DNA of 64,000 bases from Ahaetulla prasina (lineage: Eukaryota; Chordata; Lepidosauria; Squamata; Colubridae): positions 106,976,554-107,040,553 of the forward strand of contig NC_080539.1 of assembly GCF_028640845.1 (NCBI RefSeq). Direction: 5' to 3'. A program made the position numbers and the translations under genes. Below, piece after piece: positions 45,429 to 56,837 of this stretch (positions within the stretch are counted from its first letter, which is position 1; each line of letters begins with the position of its first letter). Below the pieces are notes generated by a model. It saw only the letters and a list, made by a program, of their open reading frames with translations, did no database searches and was not told the origin of the DNA.

Positions 45429-46102
45429 TGTCATGAAAGCAATACAACCAGAGAACAGGTCTAACACCCCTTTATTGCTCCAACTGTGCCCCCAAACGTC
45501 TCCACATTCACTACAAGTCCTGAAGCAAAGCTCTCACACGCAGAAGCCTGTGGCTGCGAGTAGTCCAGTAAGCAAGGATAGCCACACAGTAACCAGGGCC
45601 AGCAGTCCAGTAATCCAGGTTAGCCAAACAGTAACCAGGGCCAACAGTCCAATAAGCCAGGTTAGTCAAACAGTAACCAAAGCAAGAAGTTCAGCGAAGC
45701 AGGCAAACCGGGCAAAATTTAGAGTACAGCAATCTCCAGGCATTGGCAAGTGCACGCTTGTTCCTGACAAATGCCCCTCCCACCAGCACCTCCTTACATC
45801 TTAGCCCCCAGGTGTGCCTTGTGAAAGGGAGCAGGACACTCTCCTCCCTCGTAGCTGGCTCAATCTGCGTTGATCTCACCCTCTCTCTTCCCTCCTTGCT
45901 CTCGGATCAGGAGGGGGTAATCCTTGCTCTTCTCCTGAGCTCTGTCTCTCCTGCTCCTCCCTGTCTGCAGGTCTTACTAAGTCAGAAGAACCTTGTCTGG
46001 ACTGACTCTGCCCTTCCCCAGTTTCCTCCAAGGCCAATAGAGCCGCCATGTTGTTCCAACTCATCTTCCCCCACAGATTCAGACTCCGAAGGAGGCATGA
46101 CA
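45429..46102 (-). mobile_element. solo LTR, about 674 bp
   Basis: Bounded by TGTCATG (45,429) and CATGACA (46,102). On the minus strand, a U3 encoding Glu/Ser/Arg-rich stretches precedes a poly-A signal (complement of TTTATT at about 45,470). The region has three diverged tandem units of about 48 bp with AGCCA.ACAGTAACCA (about 45,570-45,700). No internal coding region or clear target duplication is visible. The family is unresolved; it resembles 49,522-50,136 in layout. Confidence 0.7.
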
Positions 46103-46104
46103 CT

Positions 46105-49100
46105 ACTTCAATGGTTCTTAAACTGCTTGACCCTTTCCCCAGTTATCATTATCCCATCAAAAAGTGGGGGGGGGAGTCTCTGCTGTTTTCTTGGCATGGC
46201 AGTCCTAAACTAGATCTGAAACTAAGCAATTACAAATTGCTTTATTATCACCAAGATGTGCTCAAATTATCTCCTTTGAGAACCACTGACTTAGTTAACT
46301 TAGGTTCCTGATAAATATATGATTCTTACGGCCTAAAAGCCAGTGCAGAATTAAAGAGACACGTGAAGGGTGTTCTGTGTGGACAGGATTTCACAATAAT
46401 TGATATTTATACCCAGAATTATAACTATAGCTTCATATGTTATATGACCCCACCAGTAATACAGCTATCGAGTTATCAGTTACATCTGCTTAGTCTTATC
46501 AGCTCCAAGGTTTGTTTCATGAGCAAAATTCAAAAATTTCACTTCTGACATGGATAGTAATAATGCAAATACAACCTTCAAAAATGAAAGGATGGGTGGG
46601 TGGAGGAATCTAACCTTTAAAAAAACATTTTAAAAGTCTTTATAAAAGACCCTTAGCAAGGGTTTCTTTAATTTTGCTAAGACAACAAAAGTCTAATTAG
46701 ATTGCCATCTAGTGGAACTTTTGCACCTGAAAGCACTCCATGCGGCTGCTCTGTCATTCCAGCAGGAGCAGGAACAGCTTAATTTTTAGATGCACTTAAT
46801 ATTCCACCTTGTGCTAGCTAGCAATATTTTGCAAAAAGTTTCTTTATGCAGACTTTAAGACTTGTGGACTTCAACTCCCAGAATTCCCCAGCCAGCATGA
46901 ATTCTGGGAGTTGAAGTCCACAAAACTTAACGTTGCCAAGTTTGGAGATCTCTGTCTTAATGCACGAGAAGAATTTTCCAGTCCCACTTTAAGAAACACT
47001 CTCAGCAGTGTTTCAACTATTAAGCTAGAGGGACCCCAGCTGCAGCTCCAAACGGGTGCTCCAAATGCCTATGTGGCAAATTCCAGAGTCTCTCCAAACA
47101 TTGTCCCCAAATGTTCAGTGAGGAAAGTTATAAATACTTGAGTAATTGAAAAATCTGTTAGCAGTTAATTAATATTCAGGGGTTTTTTTTTCTTTTAGAT
47201 TCTGACCTATATTCTTTTGGGGTGTAGCCTCCAGGAACCCAATTGAATAGCCAAGTGACTCTTATGTAAGCGTGCCTGTTGGTAGCCAATAATGAATTAA
47301 TGCCTGTTCATTTGTATTGAACCAGTGAACCATTAAAAACAAAAACAGGACTAAACCATTTACCCAGAAATAGGTCGATGTAGCAATCTGGGTCAATTCT
47401 CAGAACTAAGTTCTAAGCCCAATCCATAATGTGTGTGGAACTTTGGTTTTGCTATCCACTGGGAAAGATAATATTTTTTTTAACACTAGGCTTGAAGATG
47501 GATTTTGTGTTTTGCACATGGCTGTTTCTACAGAGATTACAGTCAACAAGGCTTCCAGTCTCTCTAATCATCATAGTTGAATTGAATATGGGACATTGCA
47601 TTATCTGAAAAGCTCTCAGAGAAAATTAAATCAGCATTTAAGGCATTGGGAGCAGAATGGCTTCTGTTTTTGTAATGATATGCTCTCCTTTTGTTTTTAT
47701 ACACAGAAAAGGAGCTTCCTGTCATATAACAGCATCTGTAAGTAAATGTAAGGCAAGAACTTTAGTTGCTTCTCAGTGCTTAGAAATGTAGATGTTCTGA
47801 GATTTTTCACGAAGAATAACTAAAAAAAATACATCACTTATTATTTTATATTCATTTTTCATATATATTGTATTTTATAGTCATATCTAATTGAACATTG
47901 CATTTATTTTTTGCATTTTTCATTTGCCTTAAAAACAAATACCAGTGGCTGATCTAATTTTCTTGGGGATGGGAAAGAGAGAGGGAGTTTGCATGCCACA
48001 ATGAAAATGTTGATGTTGAAAAATCTCTCTCATAAAGACAACTATTCATGAAATAGCTGCCATGGGCAACAAAATACTTTATCAACCTGTGAGCTAATTT
48101 CCTTGGATGATCTCTGGTCCAGTGGGAAGTTCGAAGGCTCCAAAGGTCTTCTTATGGATAATTATGTCACAATGTCTTTCTCATTTTGCATAATAATGCT
48201 TATCCTGAACAGGATTAGTATGATGGATCTGTCTGTCTGTCTACCCGCCTGCCTGCCTAAATGTCTAGCAATAAATATTTCAGTTCTTTTTGCAATCAGA
48301 AGATATTATGAAAATTTATACCCATAAACTTTTATCTGAAATTATATAAACATTTCCATCTTTTCAGTGCTTTAGGAAATAATGCCTCTTATATTTATTT
48401 GTACACTTGACACTAAGTAATTGTGGCATGCATTTTTTCATGGTTCAGCAAGAATATGTTGAGAAAAGAAATCAAGTAAAAATAGATGCAATCATGACAT
48501 TTATCTTCATTAGTTCTAACGTATCTACAAAATTTACTGCAAATTGCTTTAGTTCATGATCGATTGAGGCAAATCTATTGATGATGGAGGCTGATAATAT
48601 TCCAAGGATTTGTTGGCATAAATATTTGTATGGCTTCTTTTCAGAATAAACAGTTTGATAGCCACTTGTAATTATTTTCCTTCCATACAAGAATGTTTTG
48701 AACAGATTGACCACAGTTCGGTAAAAAATGAGCACCATTTAAACTTCAATTTATTTCAGACACAATTTGCAGAAGCATCAAAATCATATGGGTATAAATA
48801 TTCTTGGCTGAACCGTGTCCTTATAAAATAGATTTATAGCTAGGAATATGTAAATCACAACCAGGTTTGAGATTCCATTTCGGTATTATGTTTGTGGTAA
48901 CGCATAGAATATGTTTTAATACTTTTTGAATCCCCTTTGGGTCTTTATGAAAATGTTTGTACTGAAATTACTAAATGGGGGATTTGGGGGAGGGGGGTTA
49001 AACTCTGTGTTAACTCTTCCATATCCCACGTCCCAATCCCAAATCAGAACACTGTTATCCTACATCTACAGTTCTTTTTGAAAAGTCATTTGCAGAAATG

Positions 49101-49300
49101 CTAACCGCTTATTCTTACTGCCATTTTCTGAATGGATTGCAAAACATTCTCTTAAAAAGAGTCATGAGTTCCACTAAATCAGAAGCAGTTTTCCCTGAAG
49201 ATAAAACAATACATAAGAAGTTGTTTTAATTTCATTCCCAATGAGGCATCTTGACAACAAGCAATGCAGTTCTAAGTATAATAGACGTGATACACCAGTA
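46105..49300. other. unassigned DNA apart from one small MITE
   Basis: About 3.2 kb with no recognisable exon. The minus-strand open frame at 48,472-48,738 (88 codons) shows no domain. A foldback MITE fragment lies at 46,853-46,927. Confidence 0.45.
46853..46927. mobile_element. truncated palindromic hAT MITE
   Basis: AAGACTTGTGGACTTCAACT...GAATTCCCCAGCC faces AATTCTGGGAGTTGAAGTCC: the two arms of the family complete at 50,959-51,063. The outer CAGGGGTCTCC termini are missing. Confidence 0.8.
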
Positions 49301-49304
49301 TCTG

Positions 49305-50165
49305 GATTTCTTTTTATATTTTTATTCCACCTTTATAATTTTTTTTAAATAAGCGAAGATGGCAAACATACCCAATAGTCTTTCCTCCTCCTATTTTCCT
49401 CATAACAACCTTGTGAGGTGGGTTGGATTAAGAGAGAGTGACAGGCCCAAAATCTCCCAGACAACTTTCACGCCAAAGGCATGACTAGAACTCTTACCAT
49501 CTTAGCCAGCTTCTTACCCACTGTTGTGGTCTGCCAGCAGCCTGCGGAGCTGGCAATGGAGTCAGACAGCGATGAGGCTGATGAAGAGTGTGGACCAGTC
49601 CTGGAGGCTGGGGAAGGCCTGGATGAGGGGTCTGTGTCGGAGGCTGAGGTGGAGCCAGGGCCATCGGGGAGTGAGGTGTGTACTCCAGAGCCTCCAGAAA
49701 CTGATAGTAGTGAGGCATAGGAACAGGAGAAGCCTGTTCCTAATGCACACATGAGAAGAGCTGCCAGAAGGCAAGAGCAGCTCAAGCAAAGAGGACGACT
49801 TGGGAATAGGGCCAAGAGATGATTGGCCCCTCCCATAAGGCTTAAAAGACCAGCAACGATGTTTGGACTCTTTGCCGGAAAACAACTTTGATAGCTTTGT
49901 CTTCTTGCATTTATTTTGTATCGGGGTCTTCTGAACTTTTGCCAAGAAAGGCATTTGGCAGTTTGCCTAATTGAACCAAGGCTGATGATAGTACTGAGGA
50001 ATTGTGTTGGGAGGAATTTGCTGTAATTTAGTTGAACTATGCTGAGAATGAAGTAATTCTCAGCTGTTCGAATAAAGTTTGTTTGTTTTTACACTGACTG
50101 AGTTTTCTATTACCTACTTGAGCCTGGGTCACAACACCCACTATTCCAAACTGGCTCTCTGGATG
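49305..50165 (-). mobile_element. CORE/MIR-like SINE split by an LTR
   Basis: TTTCCTCCTCCTATTTTCCT, ACAACCTTGTGAGGTGGGTT and GGCATGACTAGAACTCTTAC match 30,722-30,965 in reverse orientation. The tRNA-related end (CCACTATTCCAAACTGGCTC) resumes after the LTR at 50,137. The SINE is therefore older than the LTR element. Confidence 0.75.
49522..50136 (+). mobile_element. solo LTR, 615 bp, with 5-bp TSD
   Basis: TGTTGTGG to GGTCACAACA. The perfect 5-bp target duplication CCCAC lies at 49,517-49,521 and 50,137-50,141. TATA-like GCTTAAAAGACC is at about 49,841 and AATAAAG poly-A signal at about 50,072, giving U3-R-U5 on the plus strand. The 5-bp TSD fits Ty3/gypsy or some retrovirus groups. U3 contains a 54-codon ATG-initiated acidic open frame at 49,557-49,720 (see findings). 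No internal region adjoins, so recombination between two LTRs probably removed it. Confidence 0.9.
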
Positions 50166-50550
50166 TGGTTGACATAGGAATTCCAGGGCTGTTGACCTAA
50201 CCAGGAAAATTAAAAATCCCCAGAAGACAGTGACAAATCACCTCTATGTTCTTCTGAAGAAAATTACATGGATAAACTCACACCAAGAGTCAAATGCAAG
50301 TTGAGGTTCTTTATTTTAGAACTATAGGAACTACTGGCCAATTCCATAAACAGAAAAGGCACAGCTCTGAACCTAATTATTCAGAGGTCCCACCAACTTC
50401 ACTTGTCTCACAATTAGTCTCCAACCTCCCTGGAATGGAAAAGCTGAAGTGGGGTGCTATTAATGCTCTTACTTGTGTGGGAGTTGCATCAAGCAGGCGT
50501 AAGGCTGTAAAAATATATATGGAGCAGAAGTAAAATCAGAAGTCATACGG

Positions 50551-50917
50551 CAGGAGTGTCAAACTTGATTTCATTGAGGGCTGCATCAGGGTTGTGTTTC
50601 ACCTGGGGGAGGTGTGTAAGTGTGATTGGGGTGGGTGTGGCCAGGGTGGGCGTAGCCAGCTTGACGTCCCTTGTCAAAGCTCCATTTGTGACAGCCTGCT
50701 GCAGCTCTGCCAACAAAATCAGAGCCCAGGCTAGCTGTACGCGCTGCCTTCCCCCAAGTGCCATTTTTGCTAGCAGAGGTGTGCAGATGGCCAGCATGGC
50801 CAAAAACAGGCCTCGGGAGGACCACACAGAGGCACCACAGGCTGGTCCTTCTGCAGGCTGGGCCAGATCTGCAGGTCAGATCTAAGCGGCCCATGGGCCT
50901 TGAGTTTGACACTCCTG
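50551..50917. mobile_element. hAT-type element, 367 bp
   Basis: CAGGAGTGTCAAACTTGA and TTGAGTTTGACACTCCTG termini. 8-bp target duplication TCATACGG/TCATAGGG (50,543-50,550; 50,918-50,925) with one mismatch. The GC-rich interior produces several spurious open frames. Same family as 19,282-19,558. Confidence 0.92.
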
Positions 50918-50958
50918 TCATAGGGAGAAGTAGAATGAAAGGAAGAGAAAGTTTGGAG

Positions 50959-51063
50959 CAGGGGTCTCCAACCTTGGTCCCTTTAAGACTTGTGGACTTC
51001 AACTCCCAGAGTCCGGGAGTTGAAGTCCACAAGTCTTAAAGGGACCAAGGTTGGAGACCCCTG
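50959..51063. mobile_element. palindromic hAT MITE, 105 bp
   Basis: The whole element is a near-perfect palindrome: CAGGGGTCTCCAACCTTGG ... CCAAGGTTGGAGACCCCTG, centred on CCCAGAGTCCGGGAG. The perfect 8-bp TSD GTTTGGAG lies at 50,951-50,958 and 51,064-51,071. Related copies: 46,853, 54,542 and 58,883. Confidence 0.95.
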
Positions 51064-51074
51064 GTTTGGAGTAC

Positions 51075-51620
51075 TACATTGGGACTGATTAATCAAAATG
51101 CTTTCTTGAACTTCTTAAATAGTTGTGTTAATGATCAAACCCATGTCAATGACCAGATCCGAGGCCCATGAAATTAAAGGCTTCAAATCAGTTTAGGGAA
51201 CTGGAGGACTCAATGTAAAATGTATTTTGCCCTATTTACAGCTTGTCCTATTTTGACCAGGTATAATTCTTGAGTAAGGAAATTGAGCCTGCATTTGTGT
51301 CAGCGATAGCAGGGAGTAGAATCCTATCATGCTTCTTATATTTCCTCCCAGCTGTGCATATTAGGCTTCATGCCAAGGAATGTTGAAAGTTTGGGAAGAA
51401 GGGATAGAAGGGGAGCTAGCCACCAGCATAACATGAAAAAAGTTATCTGTGCAATTTATGCTTCCTTATTATCTAAATAAAAAGGAATGGTCCTCTCAAT
51501 TCAGTTTGAATTTTGATTACCATGTTGTATTCTTGGTTAAATGAGGAAGGTTGATTGCAAATACCTTCTGTGATTTGCTTTCCAACTATCCAGTCTAGCC
51601 TAAATCCCTGTAATTTCTTA
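51075..51620. other. unassigned DNA
   Basis: No recognisable exon or repeat. Confidence 0.45.
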
Positions 51621-51639
51621 GTGGCCTCCCATCTAACTG

Positions 51640-52039
51640 TCTATATGGAGATTCTCAGTCACCCAAGTCATAGTTGTCCCAAAGGTGCTTTTTTAAGAGG
51701 CAATTGGACTTTCTTGTTTTTCTTTAATACGTTTCACTTCTCATCCAAGAAGCTTCTTCGGCTCTGACTGGATAGTGGGGAACAGAAGGATCCTTTCCTT
51801 CTTTCCAGTCCTTTCAACAATTCCAAGAAGGCTCCACACCCATTTGCACTACACAGGTAACCCTGACAATAGGGTTACCTAAACCTCCAGGTGGCCTCAA
51901 TGACTTGCTAAAAGAATGCAAATGACCAGCTGTCTGCAAGGAATATAAATCCTTCATTCCCCACCATCCAGTCAGAACTGAAAAGTCTTCAAAGAAAAAC
52001 AAGAAAGTTTAGTTGCCTCTTGAAAAAGCATCTTTGGGA
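51640..52039. mobile_element. inverted-repeat element, 400 bp, with 14-bp TSD
   Basis: Direct repeat CTCCCATCTAACTG at 51,626-51,639 and 52,040-52,053. The element's ends hold long imperfect inverted arms: GTCCCAAAGGTGCTTTTTTA...GGACTTTCTTGTTTTTCTTT (about 51,675-51,726) and AAAGAAAAACAAGAAAGTTT...CATCTTTGGGAC (about 51,991-52,039). A second, inner pair includes CTGACTGGAT. The TSD length suits retroposition rather than a DNA transposon. Family unknown. Confidence 0.75.
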
Positions 52040-52053
52040 CTCCCATCTAACTG

Positions 52054-53820
52054 CTAACCAGATCTTGTCATTATTATTACTATTAAGGAACAGTCAAAAT
52101 TAGTGGGTACTGCCACTTAACTAGGCAGAATCAAGATATAGAGAAGCAATAACGATGTAGGGGGATCATTAATAGAACTTCTTGCTAAATTAAAACAATA
52201 ATCAATGGAGTGAAGCATCTGAAAAACAGAACAAACAAACTAGAAACTGAAGTCAACTAGCATTATTTGCCCAAATTATTAGTATCTGCAAAAATAAAGC
52301 ATTATAGCCCATTAAAACTAGAACATATGATTTTTTTGAACAGAATAAGAAACAATATGTCACAAAGAGTAAATAATTTACACATTTTCTCACAATTATC
52401 AGTTATCCAGTTAATTGTCAAAGTTACTATTTTCTTTCCTTGCTAATATCTCTCCCTCCCAATTCAAGATTGGAAATATTTCTTCTTCTTCTGATTATCT
52501 TCTGTTTATCTTGGCTGCAGGTGGCAGTAAAGACATATTGTCACCCCAGATGCCTTCACACAGGTGAAATAATGCAATACATTTCTCTGCCCACTTTTAA
52601 ATGTGCTAAGTTCATCAAAATTCAATGGAATTTATTTCTAAATAGTAAGCACATATAGCATGTTTCTGTATATGCCAAATTTTGCAATGTATTGCTGATT
52701 GAGGACATTTTTCGGATGGCTTTTAAATGCTTAATATTGTTGTTGTTTTTAAAGACACCAGCTGTTCAGGATCCCAAGATGCAATTGTGATTTGCTCTTC
52801 CCAATCACATATTTGTGATAAATGCAGGTTTCCCACTTTTATTTTCCCCAATTCCATTTTTCAGTGAATAGCATGTGGGTGTTGATTGCCCTATGGAACC
52901 TCTAAAATTCAGAGAACAACAATTGTTCTTCTGAAATTATCAGGTTTTCATCAGACTACAAAACTTTCTCAAATCCCAGTAACAGAAAAATGAAAAATAG
53001 AGACACTGAGAACAACTGTTGCAGGAATTGCAGCAACACAGAAGAGCTAATACTCAGAAGATAACAATCGTTTCTTAATCAGTATCAAGAGCCTTCCTGG
53101 TAGACAGATATGGGGGGAGAAGGGGGTCTTTAACATGCTGATTTTCACATTTCTTATGAAGAATCCTCTTGAGTCATCAGAGCTGATGAGGGGTTTCTTA
53201 ATGGTAAATCAGCTAAAGAGATCTCACTTCTGCAAAAGACAACAATTTGTCTTCCCCAATAAAATTTGGCCGTGGAAGATTTCTGAATCTATATTCCCAA
53301 AGGAGCTGTAATTAGCTTGCACAGCATTCTTTATGATGCATATTCATGCAAAAAAACAAACACACACCAGCTTGCTTCTACCCATCTTATTATTTGGAAA
53401 TCAGAGTGAATACCTCAGGATAAATAACAGCAAGTTTAGGAATGTAAGTTTAGAAAAGTAAGTAGAAATATGGTACATGAGAAATTTACATAGTAAAACA
53501 CGAGATAAGGTGAATGCAGAATGAATTTGGATCAAATACAAAAATGAATAATAATATTGAGTATTTTGGTCATGTTCAATAAATGAATGGGGATTGCATT
53601 ACTTACTTACTTTGCTTTATAGATTAACCCTTGGGCTGTATCAAAGTGTAGAGTTCCAGACACAAATTATTACTAAAATCTGATAAAAACGATTTAAAAT
53701 GGAATTGGATAAAATAGAATTTAAAATGAAATTAGAATAAAATATGATTTAAAATGAAACTGGAGTAAAAGACAATAATTTAATATATAGATAAATAAAA
53801 TAAGATAAAATAAGATAAAA
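52054..53820. other. unassigned DNA
   Basis: About 1.8 kb with no recognisable exon or transposon. It ends with AGATAAAATA-type simple repeats (about 53,795-53,825) that abut the SINE. Confidence 0.45.
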
Positions 53821-53824
53821 GATA

Positions 53825-54085
53825 AGGACCTCTGGTGGCTCAGCAGACTAAATCTGTCTGTTATTAACACAGCTGCTTGCAATTACTGCAAGTTCAAGTC
53901 CCACCAGGCCCAAGGTTGACTCAGCCTTCCATCCTTTATAAGGTAGGTAAAATGAGGACCCAGATTGTTGGGGGCAATAAAGTTGACTTTGTATATAATA
54001 TACAAATGGATGAAGACTATTGCTTAACACAGTGTAAGCCGCCCTGAGTCTTCGGAGAAGGGCGGGATATACATTTAAATTAAAA
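53825..54085 (+). mobile_element. tRNA-derived SINE with L2-like tail (copy 2)
   Basis: A-box-like TGGTGGCTCAGCAGAC and B-box-like AAGTTCAAGTCCCACC (RNA polymerase III type). The CORE-like middle contains AAGGTAGGTAAAATGAGGAC. The tail GTAAGCCGCCCTGAGTCTTC is the complement of the LINE 3' end at 28,105 and 59,720. It ends A-rich. It is the most complete SINE copy in the window. Confidence 0.85.
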
Positions 54086-54282
54086 AAATATATATTTCGG
54101 AGTCGCCCCTACAATCTGCCTCAGTCAGTCCCACATATGCTGATCTTATTTTGCTTAAGTACTGTGCAGTGTTAAATGTTATTTTCAAATTCTGGCTGCA
54201 CATAAGGTAAGCTGTTTTGATATGGGGATCCCAATGGGTCATTTGTTCTGTATATAGACCAAGATACCTTATCAGGGGTGGG

Positions 54283-55756
54283 TTCTAAATTTTTTTAATA
54301 CCAGTTCTGTGGGTATGGCTTATTTTGTGGGCATGGCTTGATGATCATGTGACAGTGGATGTGGCCTGATGGTCATATGACTGGGTAGGCATGGCCAACT
54401 CAATGTCTCTCATGTCAAGGGGTACCTCGCCTGGCCCCTCCCCTCCCAGCCATTCCTTGTCACACCCAGCCTCAACGTATCTATAGTTCTGCAAAAATGT
54501 TGTTCACCTTTTTTCAACTTTATTATCTACGTACTATAGATCAGGGGTCTCCAAACTTGGCCACTTTAAGACTTATGGACTTCAACTCCCAGAATTCCTC
54601 AGCCAGCTTTGCTGTCTTAAAGTCTTAAAGTGGCCAAGGTTAGAGTCCTCTGCTATAGATGCACTTTCATGGACCACTGAAAGGAGGAAATGGCTCACAT
54701 GCTTTGCCCAAGAGTGTGATACGCAACAGGCTTTTAAGGGGCTGCTAGAAAGAAGGAGGGGGGGAAGTATTTTCCAAAGCACCAGAAGGCAAAACAAGAA
54801 GCAATGGATGGAAACTCAACAAAGAGAGAAGCAACCTAAAACTAAGGACAAACTTCCTGACAGTGTGAACCTATATAGGTTTCAGTCATAATTTCACATA
54901 TAAAATAACCATTCATGAAATACAACCTGCATATTGTTCAAAACAATCATTAGTATTATGGCTGATGTTTGACAGCAAGCCTAAAATCCCCATTCCCTCC
55001 CCACTCCAGGGGAAGGTTACTTCAAAATCCCCATTTCCTCCCCATCCCACTAATCTGTTCTGGGAAGGAATCAAACTCCCCCCTCTTCATTTCCCAAATA
55101 AAATATCCCAGATAATTAAGGAATAATCAAGCTGCTATCAAGGAACCTGCCTGGAATTGCACATTCCTGCCAGCTGCTTAAAGGAAACTTTGTAAGCAGA
55201 AAACAGCTACCCGTGCTTACAGATAATATAAAGTGGAAGCTGGAAGTTCGGCTCCATTTACAAGCAGGCAGAAAACTAATTCAAGACAGGATACTTTACA
55301 ATGGAAATCGCCCAACCTTTTTAGAAACACAAGGCCCATGTTGCACAAACCCCAAAACTTCAAAAACATTGAACCATATAAGAATTCCTCCTCTTATCCA
55401 ATTTGTTGTTCAGCTGACAGAGAAAGGAGCTTCTAGCCACTCTATCAATTTAAAACAACAGCGTTCCCACCCCCCCACTTCTTCTTTGCCACGCGATCTC
55501 CTGGCTGAGAAGCGAGCCAATCAGTTGGGAGGCTTCTTGGCTTCTCAATTTAAAGGGACAGTGTCTTGTTTTTTTTTCTCTTCTTCGACACGTGAGTCTT
55601 GATTTTTTCCTTCTAGCTGATCAGCTGGGAGTCAGGAGGCAGTAATAGATTGGGGGCGGGGCCAGGCAGAATTTTTACTACTGGTTCTCCGAACTATTCA
55701 AAAAATTTACTACCGGTTCTTGCGAACTAGAGAGAACCGGTAGCAACCCACTACTG
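54283..55756. mobile_element. long hAT-family element with nested MITE
   Basis: CAGGGGTGGGTTCTAAAT at the left and AACCGGTAGCAACCCACTACTG at the right are inverted. Interior words (CCGGTTCT, GGGCATGGCTTG, AAAATCCCCATTCC at about 54,982 and 55,024) are those of the 41,211 family, but this copy is much longer, about 1.47 kb. A palindromic MITE is nested at 54,542-54,652. The flanks TACCTTAT/CCTCTTAT agree only partly, so the outer limits are less certain. The frame at 55,213-55,602 shows no transposase signature. Confidence 0.6.
54542..54652. mobile_element. palindromic hAT MITE, 111 bp
   Basis: CAGGGGTCTCCAAACTTGG to CCAAGGTTAGAGTCCTCTG. The perfect 8-bp TSD CTATAGAT lies at 54,534-54,541 and 54,653-54,660. 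It is inserted within the longer hAT element. Its two arms are still complementary apart from one small asymmetric loop. Confidence 0.93.
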
Positions 55757-55866
55757 CCTCTTATACAGGGAACAATCAAATAGGATGTGAGCCAGGTCTT
55801 CTAAGGGGATTGCATTGAAAAATAAATATATGAAGAAAAAGTAAATAGATCAAAAAATGTCGAAAA

Positions 55867-56337
55867 CAGTGATGGAGAACCTTTTAGACACCAAGTGCCC
55901 AAACTGTGCATGCACACAAGCCCAAACTAAAAGGTGTGCACATGTGCACAGACATGCACATGTGCAGACATGCATGCACAAATGTGCGTGAACATGTGCA
56001 AATGTGCACATGCGAAAACATGAGCAAACATGCGCATGTGCAGACATGTTTGAACATGTGCATTTGCAGATGTGCATGGATGTACGCATATGTGGACATA
56101 CGCACACATGCACAGATACGTGCATACATGCATGGACATGTGTGCATGCACAGCAGAGACCAGAAGACCAGCTGGTGGGAGGTGGGGCATCCCAACACCG
56201 GGCAGCGTGGCAAGAGGTAAGATCTTTTTTTTTTGTGAGCTTCTGTTTCGAAGCTCACAAAAGAAACGCCATGGAGATCTGGCCTGGGGCGACGCCGTGC
56301 ATGCCAGTAGAGAGGGTGCCATAGGTTCGCCATCATG
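55867..56337. mobile_element. hAT-type MITE with alternating CATGTGCA array
   Basis: CAGTGATGGAGAACCTTTTA and CCATAGGTTCGCCATCATG termini match the 6,402-6,703 family. The left half (about 55,905-56,150) is a minisatellite of GTGCACATGTGCA-type alternating purine-pyrimidine words. A 13-bp hairpin with 6-nt loop (TTGTGAGCTTC...GAAGCTCACAA) sits at about 56,234-56,261. The Cys/His/Met-rich frames of up to 211 codons on both strands are products of the array. Confidence 0.82.
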
Positions 56338-56519
56338 GACCGAGAAAGTCTTAATAAGTTGGTTGGAGTTGATGAGATTTTCATTAAGAAAGAAAAGAAA
56401 TTAGAATAGGCAATGCATGAAATAATATAGGAATGTGATTGAAACAAGGATTCAATTTGCAAAAATAGAAAAGTATGGAGAGGTATAGTGAATATTTTTG
56501 ATACAGGTTTGTTAAGCAA

Positions 56520-56592
56520 TTTTTTTTTAAAATTTACATTTATATCCCGCCCTTCTCCGAAGACTCAGGGCGGCTTACAGTGTGTAAGGCAA
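56520..56592 (-). mobile_element. L2-like LINE/SINE 3' tail fragment
   Basis: TATATCCCGCCCTTCTCCGA then AGACTCAGGGCGGCTTACA is the shared 3' terminus of the L2-like LINE and its SINE, in reverse orientation. The body is missing or too short to tell which of the two it was. Confidence 0.75.
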
Positions 56593-56837
56593 TGTTTCTT
56601 ATCTGTCATGCCTTTCATTTCTTTAACTTAAAAAATGTACAGTTTCTGGATCCTGCATAACAATGTTCATCCCAAAATGGAATAACATGGTAGGTAAAAG
56701 TGTATGCATGCACAGTTGCAGTTTTGAGGTCCATTAGGGGTGATCTAGAGACATATTTAAGTCAACATAAATATAATAAACATAGCAGGATGTAATATTT
56801 ATTTTAGACCTTGTTTTAGAAATACAAACATGAAATA

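Noticed and set aside
48472..48738. 88-codon minus-strand frame as a host exon
   Set aside because: No recognisable domain, no acceptor/donor pair that I can support, and AT-rich composition like the surroundings.
55884..56519. 211-codon minus-strand Cys/His/Met-rich frame as a secreted or metal-binding protein
   Set aside because: It crosses a CATGTGCA minisatellite within a hAT MITE; similar frames occur in other phases and on the other strand.
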